This document shows, piece after piece, positions 25,561-34,158 of a DNA stretch of 64,000 bases. Position 1 is the first letter of the stretch, and each line of letters opens with the position of its first letter. Origin of the DNA: Caldisericum exile_A (GTDB lineage Bacteria > Caldisericota > Caldisericia > Caldisericales > Caldisericaceae); the NCBI RefSeq assembly GCF_047785965.1, contig NZ_JBLOBF010000001.1, forward strand, positions 124,001 to 188,000, read 5' to 3'. Below the pieces are notes generated by a model. It saw only the letters and a program-made list of their open reading frames with translations. It ran no database searches and was not told the DNA's origin. Both the position numbers and the translations under genes were made by a program.

Positions 25561-26370
25561 ATGGTAAAATTTAGTGCTGAGTTTGGTGTTTTTGGTGGTT
25601 CTGGCTTTTATTCTTTTCTTGAAAATGTAAAAGAGATTAAAGTTGAGACACCTTATGGGCCACCTTCTGACTTAATTGCAATTGGTGAATATAAGGGAAG
25701 AAGTGTTGCCTTCTTGCCAAGGCATGGAAAATTACATCAGTATCCCCCGCATAGGATACCATATAGAGCAAATCTTTGGGCCTTTAAGGAGCTTGGTGTA
25801 AAGCGTATTATTGCGCCAACTGCCGTGGGGAGTCTTCAACCCGAGTATAAAGTTGGAGATTTTGTTGTAACCGACCAATTTGTTGACTTTACAAGCGGAA
25901 GAGAGTGCACCTTTTACGAAGGTCCAATAACAACCCATATTAGTATGGCAGAGCCCTATTGCCCAGAACTAAGAAGTATTGCTATAGAAGCTCTGGAAAA
26001 TCTCAAAGTAAGATTTCACAGAACTGGGACAGTTGTTGTTATACAGGGACCACGTTTCTCAACCAAGGCAGAGAGTTTATTTTTTACGAGAATGGGTTTT
26101 CATATTATTAATATGACTCAATATCCAGAAGTTGTCCTTGCAAGAGAACTTGAAATGTGTTATGTAAATATTTCAGTTGTCACCGATTACGATGTGGGTA
26201 TTGTTGCGGAGGGTAATGTTGAACCTGTAACTCAGGAAATGGTATTTAAGAAATTCAATGAAAATATTGGGACTCTAAAAGAAGTTTTAAAATACATTAT
26301 CGAACATACTCCAGTTGAAAGGCATTGTAAGTGCGGTGAAGCTTTAAAAGATGCACGTGTTGGAGAATAA
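25561..26370 (+). CDS. mtnP: S-methyl-5'-thioadenosine phosphorylase
   Basis: 269 residues. Splits methylthioadenosine to adenine and methylthioribose-1-phosphate. GVFGGSGFY, PRHGKLHQYPPHRIPYRAN, PTAVGSL and QGPRFSTKAES are family motifs; NMTQYPEV and TDYDVG near residues 190-210 match MTA rather than inosine specificity. Length is normal. TATAAT 25519-25524 and AAGGAGG provide transcription and translation signals. The adenine released fits a purine-scavenging cell. The rhomboid gene follows 4 nt after the stop. Confidence 0.92.
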   Translation: MVKFSAEFGVFGGSGFYSFLENVKEIKVETPYGPPSDLIAIGEYKGRSVAFLPRHGKLHQYPPHRIPYRANLWAFKELGVKRIIAPTAVGSLQPEYKVGDFVVTDQFVDFTSGRECTFYEGPITTHISMAEPYCPELRSIAIEALENLKVRFHRTGTVVVIQGPRFSTKAESLFFTRMGFHIINMTQYPEVVLARELEMCYVNISVVTDYDVGIVAEGNVEPVTQEMVFKKFNENIGTLKEVLKYIIEHTPVERHCKCGEALKDARVGE

Positions 26371-26374
26371 TTAA

Positions 26375-27073
26375 ATGCTTCCCCTTCGAGATACAGAAGA
26401 AATTGAAACATTTCCCTTTATAACGATTTCCCTTATTGTTATAAATAGCTTTATTTTTGCTTATGTGTATTTTACTGCTATTTCAACTCCTAACCCGGAT
26501 CAATATCTTGCAAGTATTTATCTTAAATACGGTTTGGTGCCAACAAGGGTATTGAGTTCACACCCTTTTGGTTTAGGATATTTAACTTTTATAACCTCAA
26601 TTTTTCTTCATGGAAGTTGGTCACACCTTATTTTTAACATGCTATTCTTGTGGATCTTCGGAAATAACGTTGAAGATTATCTTGGGCATTTCCATTTTTT
26701 AATATTTTACTTACTTTCAGGTATTTTTGCTTCATTAATTCAAATTCTAACAATGGGTAAAAGTTCTGTTCCAGTTATCGGGGCAAGTGGTGCAATAGCA
26801 GGAACTATGGGGGCGTATTTTTTATTGTTCCCAAGATCAAGAATTCGAACTCTTGTCTTTATTTTCTTCTTTATAACTATTATTGAAATTCCCGCACCTG
26901 TGTATCTTTTAATATGGTTCTTATCTCAGCTTTTTGAAGGGCTTTCTAATTTTGGTGTTGCGTCAGATATTGCATTTTTTGCTCATATTGGTGGCTTCAT
27001 TTTTGGTCTGTTTTATGCTTTGCTTATAGGAAAACATGCAGGAAGAAAAAGGCGATACTTATATTACATCTAA
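26375..27073 (+). CDS. rhomboid family intramembrane serine protease
   Basis: 232 residues, mostly hydrophobic, six or so membrane helices. GASGAIAGTMGAY holds the catalytic serine (GxSG, about residue 136), HIGGFIFGL the partner histidine (about 202), and WSHLIFNMLFLWIFGNNVED the typical second helix. It cleaves membrane proteins within the bilayer. No strong ribosome binding site; probably coupled to mtnP. Substrate unknown. Confidence 0.9.
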   Translation: MLPLRDTEEIETFPFITISLIVINSFIFAYVYFTAISTPNPDQYLASIYLKYGLVPTRVLSSHPFGLGYLTFITSIFLHGSWSHLIFNMLFLWIFGNNVEDYLGHFHFLIFYLLSGIFASLIQILTMGKSSVPVIGASGAIAGTMGAYFLLFPRSRIRTLVFIFFFITIIEIPAPVYLLIWFLSQLFEGLSNFGVASDIAFFAHIGGFIFGLFYALLIGKHAGRKRRYLYYI

Positions 27074-27833
27074 AATTATAAATCTTGAAAGGAAATTTAA
27101 GCTTCTTGAACGTATCTTGAATGATGAAGTGAGTTTTTCTGATTTACTTTTAGTTCGTGGTTTTAAGTACTTTTCTTATTTTGAGCCGTCGAAGATTGAC
27201 GGCTCAAAATTATTTAATCTACTTTCAAAATACTATGTAAGGCGATTTTTAGCTGACTTTTTTATGTTTGAGAATGTCAGAAAAGAAGATCTTAATCAAT
27301 TAATGACAAAGTGGAAAATAAAGAATTCCACTGTCCAAGACTTATTAGATTCAAGAATTGTTCTTGTGGAAAATGACAAATTTTTTAGAAATCCTGATAT
27401 TCGAGACTTCTCTTTTATTGTCGAGTCTCTTATTGCATTTCTTTTGAATAAGAAATTTGGAATCGATTCAATCCTCAATGTTAAACTAAAAGAACTCTCC
27501 AAGGGTGGTGATATTGATATCCTCGGGAAATGGAAACTTGAGCTCATCATGATTGAATTAAAGGAAAGTCCACCGAATAATGTTTCACTTACAGAGTTAA
27601 AGTTAACTTTTGAGCGTTTTAGAAGTGTTTCTCCTGACATCTTTATTTTTGCTTTGGATACGACGCTCTCTATAAAGAGAAACATAATTGATAATCTTAC
27701 AAACCTTTATAAAGTTAACCCACAGAAAATTAGAGAAGGTATTTATAAAATTTCTGAAAATTCGTTTGTAGTAACTGCTAAAAGAGATCTCTTATCAAAT
27801 ATATCGTATGTGCTTTATGAAAAAATTTTATGA
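27036..27833 (+). CDS. uncharacterised protein with PD-(D/E)XK nuclease-like motif
   Basis: 265 residues. ATG 27036 overlaps the end of the rhomboid gene by 38 nt, with AGGA close before it. N-terminal half (1-125) is helical and unrecognised, possibly DNA-binding (winged-helix-like KNSTVQDLLDSRIVLVEN). Residues 130-180 show Glu130, then GGDIDILGKW with Asp159/161, then IELK with Glu174 and Lys176: the classic metal-binding arrangement of PD-(D/E)XK nucleases and Holliday-junction-resolvase-like folds. I infer a nuclease or a nuclease-derived DNA-binding protein; the family is not recognised. Confidence 0.6.
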   Translation: MQEEKGDTYITSKIINLERKFKLLERILNDEVSFSDLLLVRGFKYFSYFEPSKIDGSKLFNLLSKYYVRRFLADFFMFENVRKEDLNQLMTKWKIKNSTVQDLLDSRIVLVENDKFFRNPDIRDFSFIVESLIAFLLNKKFGIDSILNVKLKELSKGGDIDILGKWKLELIMIELKESPPNNVSLTELKLTFERFRSVSPDIFIFALDTTLSIKRNIIDNLTNLYKVNPQKIREGIYKISENSFVVTAKRDLLSNISYVLYEKIL

Positions 27834-27862
27834 AAATGTTCAATTTTTATAATTCGAAAATC

Positions 27863-27919
27863 TTGACAAAAATTAAATTTTTGGTAAATTATTAGCAGAT
27901 GAACGATTTAATTGCTAAT
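27863..27919 (+). promoter_or_regulatory. grpE-dnaK promoter with CIRCE-like operator
   Basis: TTGACA (27863-27868), 16-nt spacer, TAAATT (27885-27890). Immediately downstream lies the inverted repeat TTAGCA-N15-TGCTAA (27892-27897 and 27913-27918). The HrcA operator CIRCE is TTAGCACTC-N9-GAGTGCTAA; the outer six bases on both sides and the spacing are the same, only the inner CTC/GAG are changed. This predicts repression by HrcA, whose gene is not in the window. Confidence 0.75.
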
Positions 27920-27932
27920 TAGGAGGTAAACA

Positions 27933-28523
27933 GTGGCTAATAATGAGGAAGAAAAGAAAAATACTTCGGAGCCCAATGAGAATTTGAATAACTCGGAGGG
28001 GACTTCTGAAAATAAAGAAAGGTTTTTGGAAGATAAGCTTAAAGAGATGGAAGAAGAATTAAAAAAGAAGGAGTCTGAGATTTTTGACTTGAAAGTTGAA
28101 AATATAAAGTTGAAGGAAAATTTGAGGCAGGCCTCAGATGTTTACGAAAAAGAACTAAGAAGGAAACTCCTCAAGGATAGAATAGAAATTTTTAAGGAGT
28201 TCCTTGAGGTGTTAGATAATATTGAACGAGCCCTTGAAAGCATAAATGATGATTCAGTTCATTCAAAAGGAATTATGCTTATAAAAGATCAGCTTATGAA
28301 GTTTCTCTCTTCCTACGGAGTTAAAGAAATGGATTTATTGAATAAACCATACGATCCTAATATTGCTGAGATTGGCGAAGTGGTCGAAACAAAAGACTAT
28401 AAGCCAAATACAGTAGTGAAGATTCTTCGAAAAGGTTACTATATTGGAGATGATGTTTTAAGAACGGCAGTTGTTGCCGTTTCAAAAGAACAAAGCGAAA
28501 ACTCTCCAAATCAAAATAATTAA
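27933..28523 (+). CDS. grpE: nucleotide exchange factor GrpE
   Basis: 196 residues from GTG 27933 (GGAGG site 7 nt upstream). An acidic, disordered N-terminus, a long coiled coil (about 30-100) and the C-terminal beta wing (YGVKEMDLLNKPYDPNIAEIG, split; then VVKILRKGYYIGDDVLRTAVVAVS) give a textbook GrpE. It releases ADP from DnaK. First gene of the heat-shock operon. Confidence 0.95.
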   Translation: MANNEEEKKNTSEPNENLNNSEGTSENKERFLEDKLKEMEEELKKKESEIFDLKVENIKLKENLRQASDVYEKELRRKLLKDRIEIFKEFLEVLDNIERALESINDDSVHSKGIMLIKDQLMKFLSSYGVKEMDLLNKPYDPNIAEIGEVVETKDYKPNTVVKILRKGYYIGDDVLRTAVVAVSKEQSENSPNQNN

Positions 28524-28537
28524 TAGGAGGTGAAATT

Positions 28538-30316
28538 ATGGGAAGAATTATTGGTATTGACCTTGGAACAAGTAATTCTGCTGCAGCAGTAATGATTGGT
28601 GGTAAACCAACTATAATCCCTGCTGCAGAAGGACCAAGTGTTGCAGGTAAAACAGTCCCATCTGTTGTTGCCTTTACAAAGGATGGGCAAATTCTTGTAG
28701 GTGAACCTGCAAGGAGACAGGCTACAATCAACCCTGAAGGTACCATTACGGGTATCAAAAGAAAAATGGGGACAAAGGAAAAGATAAAAGTATTCGATAA
28801 AGAATATACTCCCGAACAGATTGCTGCATTTATATTGCAGAAAATTAAGAAGGATGCAGAAGCATTCTTAGGGGAAAAGGTTGAAAAGGCAGTTATTACT
28901 GTTCCAGCTTACTTTAATGATGACCAGAGACAGGCAACGAAGAACGCTGGAGAAATTGCTGGGCTTGAAGTTGTACGTCTTGTAAATGAACCAACTGCTG
29001 CTGCATTTGCTTATGGCCTTGATAGATCTGATAAGGAGTTAAAGATACTTGTTTTCGATTTTGGTGGTGGTACACTTGATGTTACGATAATGGATTTTGG
29101 TGGAGGTGTATTCCAAGTTAAAGCGACTGCGGGTGATACTCAGCTTGGTGGTCGTGATATGGATGAGGCCCTTGTAAATTACATTCTCGAAGAATTCAAG
29201 AGAGATACTGGAATTGATCTCAGAAACGATAAGATGGCAATGGTTAGGATTCGTGAAGCAGCAGAAAAAGCAAAAATTGAGCTTTCTTCTGTCCTTGAAA
29301 CTCAGATTAACTTGCCTTTTATTACTGCTGATGCAACGGGACCAAAACATCTTGTAATGAATATTACAAGAGCAAAACTTGAATCTCTTGTTGAGCCAAT
29401 TGTAAAGAGATGCGCTGGGCCTCTTGAACAGGCTATAAAGGACGCAGGACTTACTCCACAGCAAATTGATAGAATTATTCTGGTAGGTGGTCCAACTAAG
29501 ATGCCTATTGTTCAAAAGTTTGTTGCAGATTACATTGGAAGACAGCCCGAAAGAGGAATTGACCCTATGGAATGTGTTGCAATGGGTGCAGCGATTCAAG
29601 CAGGAATAATTGAAGGAGAAGTCAAAAATGTTGTTCTTGTAGATGTTGTGCCGATATCTTTAGGCATAGAAACTCTTGGTGGGATCTTCACTAAAATGAT
29701 TGAGAGAAATACTCCTATTCCAACTTCAAAAACGCAGATATTTACAACCGCAGCAGATAATCAGACAAGCGTTGAAATACATATCTTGCAAGGTGAGCGA
29801 CCTCTTGCAAAGGATAACCTTTCTTTAGGTAGGTTTATTTTAGATGGTATTCCACCTGCGCCACGTGGAGTTCCTCAAATTGAGGTTACTTATGCAGTTG
29901 ATGAAAATGGCATATTGCATGTAACCGCAAAAGATCTTGCAACCGGAAAAGAGCAAAAGGTTACTGTAACTAACTCTAATAAGCTATCCAAGGAAGAGAT
30001 AGAACGAATGAAGAAAGAGGCTGAAATGTACGCCGAAGCAGACAGGAAGCGTGCAGAGGAGATTCAGATTAAGAACGATGGAGATGCACTTGTTTATTCA
30101 GGAAGGAAATTCTTAAGAGAATATGGTGATAAGATCAATCCAAGTGATAAAACTGCTCTCGAAAACGAACTTAATGAACTCGAAAAATATGTTAAAGAAG
30201 GAAATGTTGAGATGATAAAGGCAAAGATAGAATCTGTTAATCAATTAATGTCCAAAATCGGACAAGATATGTATAAACAAGGTGGAGGAACAACCGGAGG
30301 ACAAAATCCAAGTTAA
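28538..30316 (+). CDS. dnaK: chaperone DnaK (Hsp70)
   Basis: 592 residues. N-terminal actin-like ATPase (IGIDLGTSNS, VPAYFNDDQRQATK, VFDFGGGTLDVT, ILVGGPTKMP) and substrate-binding domain with lid. It is at the short end for DnaK, ending in a glycine-rich tail. The DLGTSNS variant (usual DLGTTNS) is conservative. AGGAGGTG precedes ATG 28538; it lies 14 nt after grpE. Confidence 0.97.
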   Translation: MGRIIGIDLGTSNSAAAVMIGGKPTIIPAAEGPSVAGKTVPSVVAFTKDGQILVGEPARRQATINPEGTITGIKRKMGTKEKIKVFDKEYTPEQIAAFILQKIKKDAEAFLGEKVEKAVITVPAYFNDDQRQATKNAGEIAGLEVVRLVNEPTAAAFAYGLDRSDKELKILVFDFGGGTLDVTIMDFGGGVFQVKATAGDTQLGGRDMDEALVNYILEEFKRDTGIDLRNDKMAMVRIREAAEKAKIELSSVLETQINLPFITADATGPKHLVMNITRAKLESLVEPIVKRCAGPLEQAIKDAGLTPQQIDRIILVGGPTKMPIVQKFVADYIGRQPERGIDPMECVAMGAAIQAGIIEGEVKNVVLVDVVPISLGIETLGGIFTKMIERNTPIPTSKTQIFTTAADNQTSVEIHILQGERPLAKDNLSLGRFILDGIPPAPRGVPQIEVTYAVDENGILHVTAKDLATGKEQKVTVTNSNKLSKEEIERMKKEAEMYAEADRKRAEEIQIKNDGDALVYSGRKFLREYGDKINPSDKTALENELNELEKYVKEGNVEMIKAKIESVNQLMSKIGQDMYKQGGGTTGGQNPS

Positions 30317-30321
30317 TGTGG

Positions 30322-30327
30322 TATAAT
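30322..30327 (+). promoter_or_regulatory. internal -10 box for leaderless dnaJ
   Basis: TATAAT (preceded by TGG, an extended -10) lies in the 16-nt gap after dnaK, 5 nt before ATG 30333. No ribosome binding site is present. It suggests that dnaJ also has its own leaderless transcript. Confidence 0.5.
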
Positions 30328-30332
30328 TAGCT

Positions 30333-31430
30333 ATGGCAAATAAAGATTACTACGAAATACTTGGGGTTCCAAAAAACGCAACTCAAGAGGAAATTAAGAA
30401 GAAATACAGAGAGCTTGTAATGAAGTATCATCCTGATTTACACAAGGATGACCCCGAGGCAGCCAAAAAAATGGCAGAAATAAATGAAGCATATGAAGTT
30501 TTAAGCGATCCAGAAAAAAGAGCGCAATACGATAAATTCGGGACCGTAGGTCCAAATGTTGGAGGTTTCGAACAGGGAGGCTACGGTCCCTCCTATGATT
30601 TTTCGGGAGATATTTTTTCTGACTTAGGTGAAATCCTAAGAGATTTTGGTTTTGGGGGATTTGGTTTTGGTACAGGTACACGTGAAAGAGTTGAGCATGG
30701 TGAAGACATAGAGGTTGAAGTTTCTATTCCTTTTAGAGATGCTGTACTTGGAACCGAAAAGGAAGTTACGATAAGAAAAAAGGAAAAATGCCCAGTTTGT
30801 CATGGAACTGGGGCTGAACCCGGAACAGGCTCAACTACATGTCCAACATGTAATGGTACGGGATTTGTAACAAAACGACAGAGAACACCTTTTGGGGAAT
30901 TTGTGGTTCAAACAACATGTCCTACATGTCATGGAACAGGCAAGGTTATTAAAGAAAAGTGCCATAATTGTGGAGGAACAGGCGTTGTCGAAAAGATTTC
31001 AACAGTTAAGGTTACCATTCCTCCTGGAGTTGAAGATGGAACGGTTATAAGAGTAAGAGGTGAAGGAAATGCCGCACCTCGTGGTGGTATTGCAGGTGAT
31101 TTATACGTAAGAGTAAAAGTAGAAAAAGATCCTCGGTTTATTAAAGAAGGTAATAAAATATATTATTTAGCACATATATCTCCTCCGGAAGCAGTCCTTG
31201 GAACAGAAATCAAAGTTCCTCTTATTGAAGGTGGAGAAGAGGTTGTTAAAATTCCACCTGGAACCCAGTATGGAACAGAGATAAAGTTAAGAAGAAAGTT
31301 TGGCGTAAGAAGGCCATATGATTATATTGTTAAAATAGTTGTTGATATTCCTATAACACTTACAAGTGAAGAAGCGTTCTATTATGAGAAATTGAGGGAA
31401 ATCAATGAAGCAAAGAATAGAAAAGGGTAA
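30333..31430 (+). CDS. dnaJ: chaperone DnaJ (type I Hsp40)
   Basis: 365 residues: J domain with HPD at residues 33-35, a glycine/phenylalanine-rich linker (about 70-115), four CxxCxGxG zinc motifs (CPVCHGTG, CPTCNGTG, CPTCHGTG, CHNCGGTG), and the C-terminal substrate-binding domain. It stimulates DnaK ATPase. The start overlaps no other gene, but no Shine-Dalgarno is visible. The pyruvate kinase gene begins inside its last 26 nt. Confidence 0.96.
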   Translation: MANKDYYEILGVPKNATQEEIKKKYRELVMKYHPDLHKDDPEAAKKMAEINEAYEVLSDPEKRAQYDKFGTVGPNVGGFEQGGYGPSYDFSGDIFSDLGEILRDFGFGGFGFGTGTRERVEHGEDIEVEVSIPFRDAVLGTEKEVTIRKKEKCPVCHGTGAEPGTGSTTCPTCNGTGFVTKRQRTPFGEFVVQTTCPTCHGTGKVIKEKCHNCGGTGVVEKISTVKVTIPPGVEDGTVIRVRGEGNAAPRGGIAGDLYVRVKVEKDPRFIKEGNKIYYLAHISPPEAVLGTEIKVPLIEGGEEVVKIPPGTQYGTEIKLRRKFGVRRPYDYIVKIVVDIPITLTSEEAFYYEKLREINEAKNRKG

Positions 31431-32838
31431 AACTAAGGTCGTAGTAACAATTGGTCCTTCAAGCGAAAGCCCCGAGGTTTTAAGAGAATTTTTTACTTTA
31501 GGTGTAGATGTTTTTAGACTCAATTTTTCTCATGGTACACACGATGATCATTTACGAAGAATCAAGTTGATACGAGAATTAGAAAGTGAATTTGCATATC
31601 ATGTTGCTATACTTCAAGATTTACAAGGACCAAAAATTCGCTTGGGGACTTTTAAAAATGGGGAAGTTAATTTGAAAGAAGGCGATTCATTTATCATTAA
31701 AAAACAGGATATTGTAGGTGATGAACATAGTGCAACTATAACTTACAAAGAAATAATAGATGAGGTAAAAGTTGGAGATTTCATATATGTAAACGATGGG
31801 TTAATAAAGTTAAAAGTTAAAAGAAAAAGTGATGATGAAGCTGAAACTGAAGTAATACAAGGGGGACCCGTTTCTGATCATAAAGGTGTAAATTTTCCCA
31901 CAACTCAACTCTCAATAGACCCACTTACAGATAAGGATATTAATGATCTTCGTTTTGGTCTTGAATATGGTGTTGATATGGTTGCTCTGTCGTTTGTAAA
32001 AACAAAAGATGATGTTTTCAAACTCAAATCATACATGGAAAAATTTGGTAGAGTTGTGCCTATAGTTTCAAAAATTGAGAAATGGGAAGCGGTACAAAAT
32101 CTTGATTCAATTATTGACGCATCGCAAGGGGTTATGGTTGCAAGAGGAGATCTTGGTGTTGAACTTCCAATTGAAAAAGTTCCGTTAATCCAGAAAGAAA
32201 TTATAAGAATTGCAAATAATTTGGGAAAACCTGTAATAACAGCAACTCAGATGCTTGGTTCGATGGTAGAAGAGCAATTTCCCACAAGGGCAGAAGTTAC
32301 AGATGTTGCAAATGCAATTTTTGACGGAAGTGATGCATTGATGCTCTCAAACGAGACCGCAGCAGGTAAGTATCCGACGCTTTCTTTAAAGATGATGCGA
32401 AATATTATAAATGAAATAGAACAAAGCAGTATTTTTAAAGACAATTTAAGAGTCTTAAATTCAAAAATTATTGAAATTAATGTGCCAGAAGTACTTTCAA
32501 AATCAATAAAAGATATTTCAGAACTTCTTAATATTAAATTAATTATTGTTGCAACCGAAAGTGGGAAAACTGCAATGCTTGTCTCAAAATATAAACCTCA
32601 AGTACCAATTCTTGCTTTGACGCCAAAAGAAGAGACATTAAGATTTTTAAGTCTGAAATGGGGTGTTTTTGCCTATAAAGTTTGTAATTATGAGACCGTT
32701 GATGAAATTTTAAACGAAGCACCGTCGATTGCAACGACTCTTGGATTGCTATCCACAGGGGATCGATACATAATTGTTTGTGGAACCCATACAGGAGTTT
32801 CTGGTACGACGAATCTTATAAAAGTTGATGTAGTGTAG
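31405..32838 (+). CDS. pyk: pyruvate kinase
   Basis: 477 residues. Converts PEP and ADP to pyruvate and ATP. TKVVVTIGPSS, FRLNFSHGTHDDH, QDLQGPKIRLG, ALSFVKTKDD, SKIEKWEAV (active-site lysine), ARGDLGVELP and ATQMLGSMV are all present; the C-terminal regulatory domain is complete. ATG 31405 overlaps dnaJ by 26 nt, an unusual link between heat-shock and glycolysis genes. Confidence 0.96.
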   Translation: MKQRIEKGKTKVVVTIGPSSESPEVLREFFTLGVDVFRLNFSHGTHDDHLRRIKLIRELESEFAYHVAILQDLQGPKIRLGTFKNGEVNLKEGDSFIIKKQDIVGDEHSATITYKEIIDEVKVGDFIYVNDGLIKLKVKRKSDDEAETEVIQGGPVSDHKGVNFPTTQLSIDPLTDKDINDLRFGLEYGVDMVALSFVKTKDDVFKLKSYMEKFGRVVPIVSKIEKWEAVQNLDSIIDASQGVMVARGDLGVELPIEKVPLIQKEIIRIANNLGKPVITATQMLGSMVEEQFPTRAEVTDVANAIFDGSDALMLSNETAAGKYPTLSLKMMRNIINEIEQSSIFKDNLRVLNSKIIEINVPEVLSKSIKDISELLNIKLIIVATESGKTAMLVSKYKPQVPILALTPKEETLRFLSLKWGVFAYKVCNYETVDEILNEAPSIATTLGLLSTGDRYIIVCGTHTGVSGTTNLIKVDVV

Positions 32839-32865
32839 TTTCAATCTTAACATGAGTGGTTTTAG

Positions 32866-32893
32866 GGCTACCGTAAGGTAGCCTTTTATTTTT
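32866..32893 (+). terminator. heat-shock/pyk operon terminator
   Basis: Stem GGCTACC/GGTAGCC, loop GTAA, then TTTTATTTTTT. Confidence 0.88.
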
Positions 32894-32925
32894 TATAAAT
32901 TTTATTAATTTTATTAATATAAATC

Positions 32926-32953
32926 TTGACAAAATTAAAAATTATATTAAAAT
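32926..32953 (+). promoter_or_regulatory. promoter of the DUF2089-MFS-MATE operon
   Basis: TTGACA (32926-32931), 16-nt spacer, TAAAAT (32948-32953); ribosome binding site GAGGTGA follows before ATG 32973. Confidence 0.7.
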
Positions 32954-32972
32954 TATTTAGAGGTGATTTTAA

Positions 32973-33350
32973 ATGAGGAAAAAAATTGTAAGCATCTGTC
33001 CTGTCTGTGGTAATCCACTTACAATAACTGAATTGAAATGCAAGAATTGTGGGACTATAATCCAGGGAAATTTTGAATTTGATAGGTTTATGCTTCTTGA
33101 TGACGAAGACAGGGAATTTCTTATAGAATTTTTACGATCGCGCGGAAATATCAAAGAAGTTCAGGCACGACTTGATATTTCTTATCCTACTGCTAAGGCA
33201 AGACTTGATAAATTGCTTAAAAATCTCAATCTTTTCGAAGAAACACATGAAGAAACATTAACTAAGAGTGAAGTACTCTCAAAATTGGAAAAGGGAGAGA
33301 TAACAGCCGAAGAAGCAATAGAACTCCTAAAGGAGGCCAAGGATGAGTGA
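32973..33350 (+). CDS. DUF2089 family zinc-ribbon regulator
   Basis: 125 residues. N-terminal zinc ribbon (CPVCGNPL, then CKNCGT), then a helix-turn-helix-like part typical of DUF2089 (FLIEFLRSRGNIKEVQARLD, split, and YPTAKARLDKLL). The C-terminal tail (about 100-125: LEKGEITAEEAIELLKEA) is a SHOCT-like helical hairpin that recurs in two other proteins of this operon. It probably is a DNA-binding regulator of the operon. Confidence 0.8.
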   Translation: MRKKIVSICPVCGNPLTITELKCKNCGTIIQGNFEFDRFMLLDDEDREFLIEFLRSRGNIKEVQARLDISYPTAKARLDKLLKNLNLFEETHEETLTKSEVLSKLEKGEITAEEAIELLKEAKDE

Positions 33351-34158
33351 GAACCTTTACAAAAAGATAGAGGAATTGTATCTTTTGGGACGTATAACTA
33401 AAGATGAGAAAGAAGCACTTCTGAAGGCTTTAGACAATAAAGAAGAAACTACCAATTCAATTTCCCAGATTCAAATAAACGTAAAGTTATGTGACCTTGA
33501 AATTGTTGGCAGAGAAGATATACATTATCCTAAATTTGAGCAAGGCTCTTTAAAAATTATAAGGGATGGCAATATTTTGCGTTTAGAAGACGGCCTTAAT
33601 TTTAATAGTGTTGTCAGGATTCTAGTTCCATTTAACAGTAATATATTAATTAAATCTGTAAGCTCAGACATAAGTGTTGTATCAGTGCTTGGGTTTTTGC
33701 AAATTCAATCTGTGAGTTCTGATGTTCAAATAAGTGATGTTTCTGATAGAATTATTATATCACTTATATCTGGAGACGTTGAAACAACAAATTTACATGG
33801 CAAACTGAATATTACAACAAAATCGGGTGATATTAAAATCAACAAAAGTAAGGTTAGTGCAGTTCTCAAAACTTACTCTGGAGATATTGTTGCAAATGAT
33901 ACCGAATTTAACGATTCGCGTTTTAATACCTTTAATGGCGATATAACTTTAAAAGATGCCCTTTTTTTGAATAAGAATTCCATTAACACCTATTTTGGGG
34001 ATGTCTCAATTGAAGTTATTGGAGAAGTTTTAATAAATGCCTCTTCGTCCATGGGGAATGTATCAAACAAATATCATGCAAGTTTTCAAGAAACAAGTAA
34101 TGAATTAAGTATAGATACTAAATTTGGCGATATTGAAATAGAAGGAAAGGAAACATGA
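33343..34158 (+). CDS. DUF4097-like beta-helix protein with SHOCT-like N-terminus
   Basis: 271 residues. N-terminal hairpin (LYLLGRITKDEKEALLKAL) followed by repeated short beta strands with SGDI/SSDV/FGDI motifs (about residues 95-268), as in DUF4097 (LiaX/YvlB-like) proteins. No signal peptide or membrane segment, so it is cytoplasmic or peripheral. It overlaps the DUF2089 gene by 8 nt. YvlB/LiaX relatives belong to envelope-stress responses to antibiotics, which suits the transporters downstream. Confidence 0.7.
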   Translation: MSENLYKKIEELYLLGRITKDEKEALLKALDNKEETTNSISQIQINVKLCDLEIVGREDIHYPKFEQGSLKIIRDGNILRLEDGLNFNSVVRILVPFNSNILIKSVSSDISVVSVLGFLQIQSVSSDVQISDVSDRIIISLISGDVETTNLHGKLNITTKSGDIKINKSKVSAVLKTYSGDIVANDTEFNDSRFNTFNGDITLKDALFLNKNSINTYFGDVSIEVIGEVLINASSSMGNVSNKYHASFQETSNELSIDTKFGDIEIEGKET

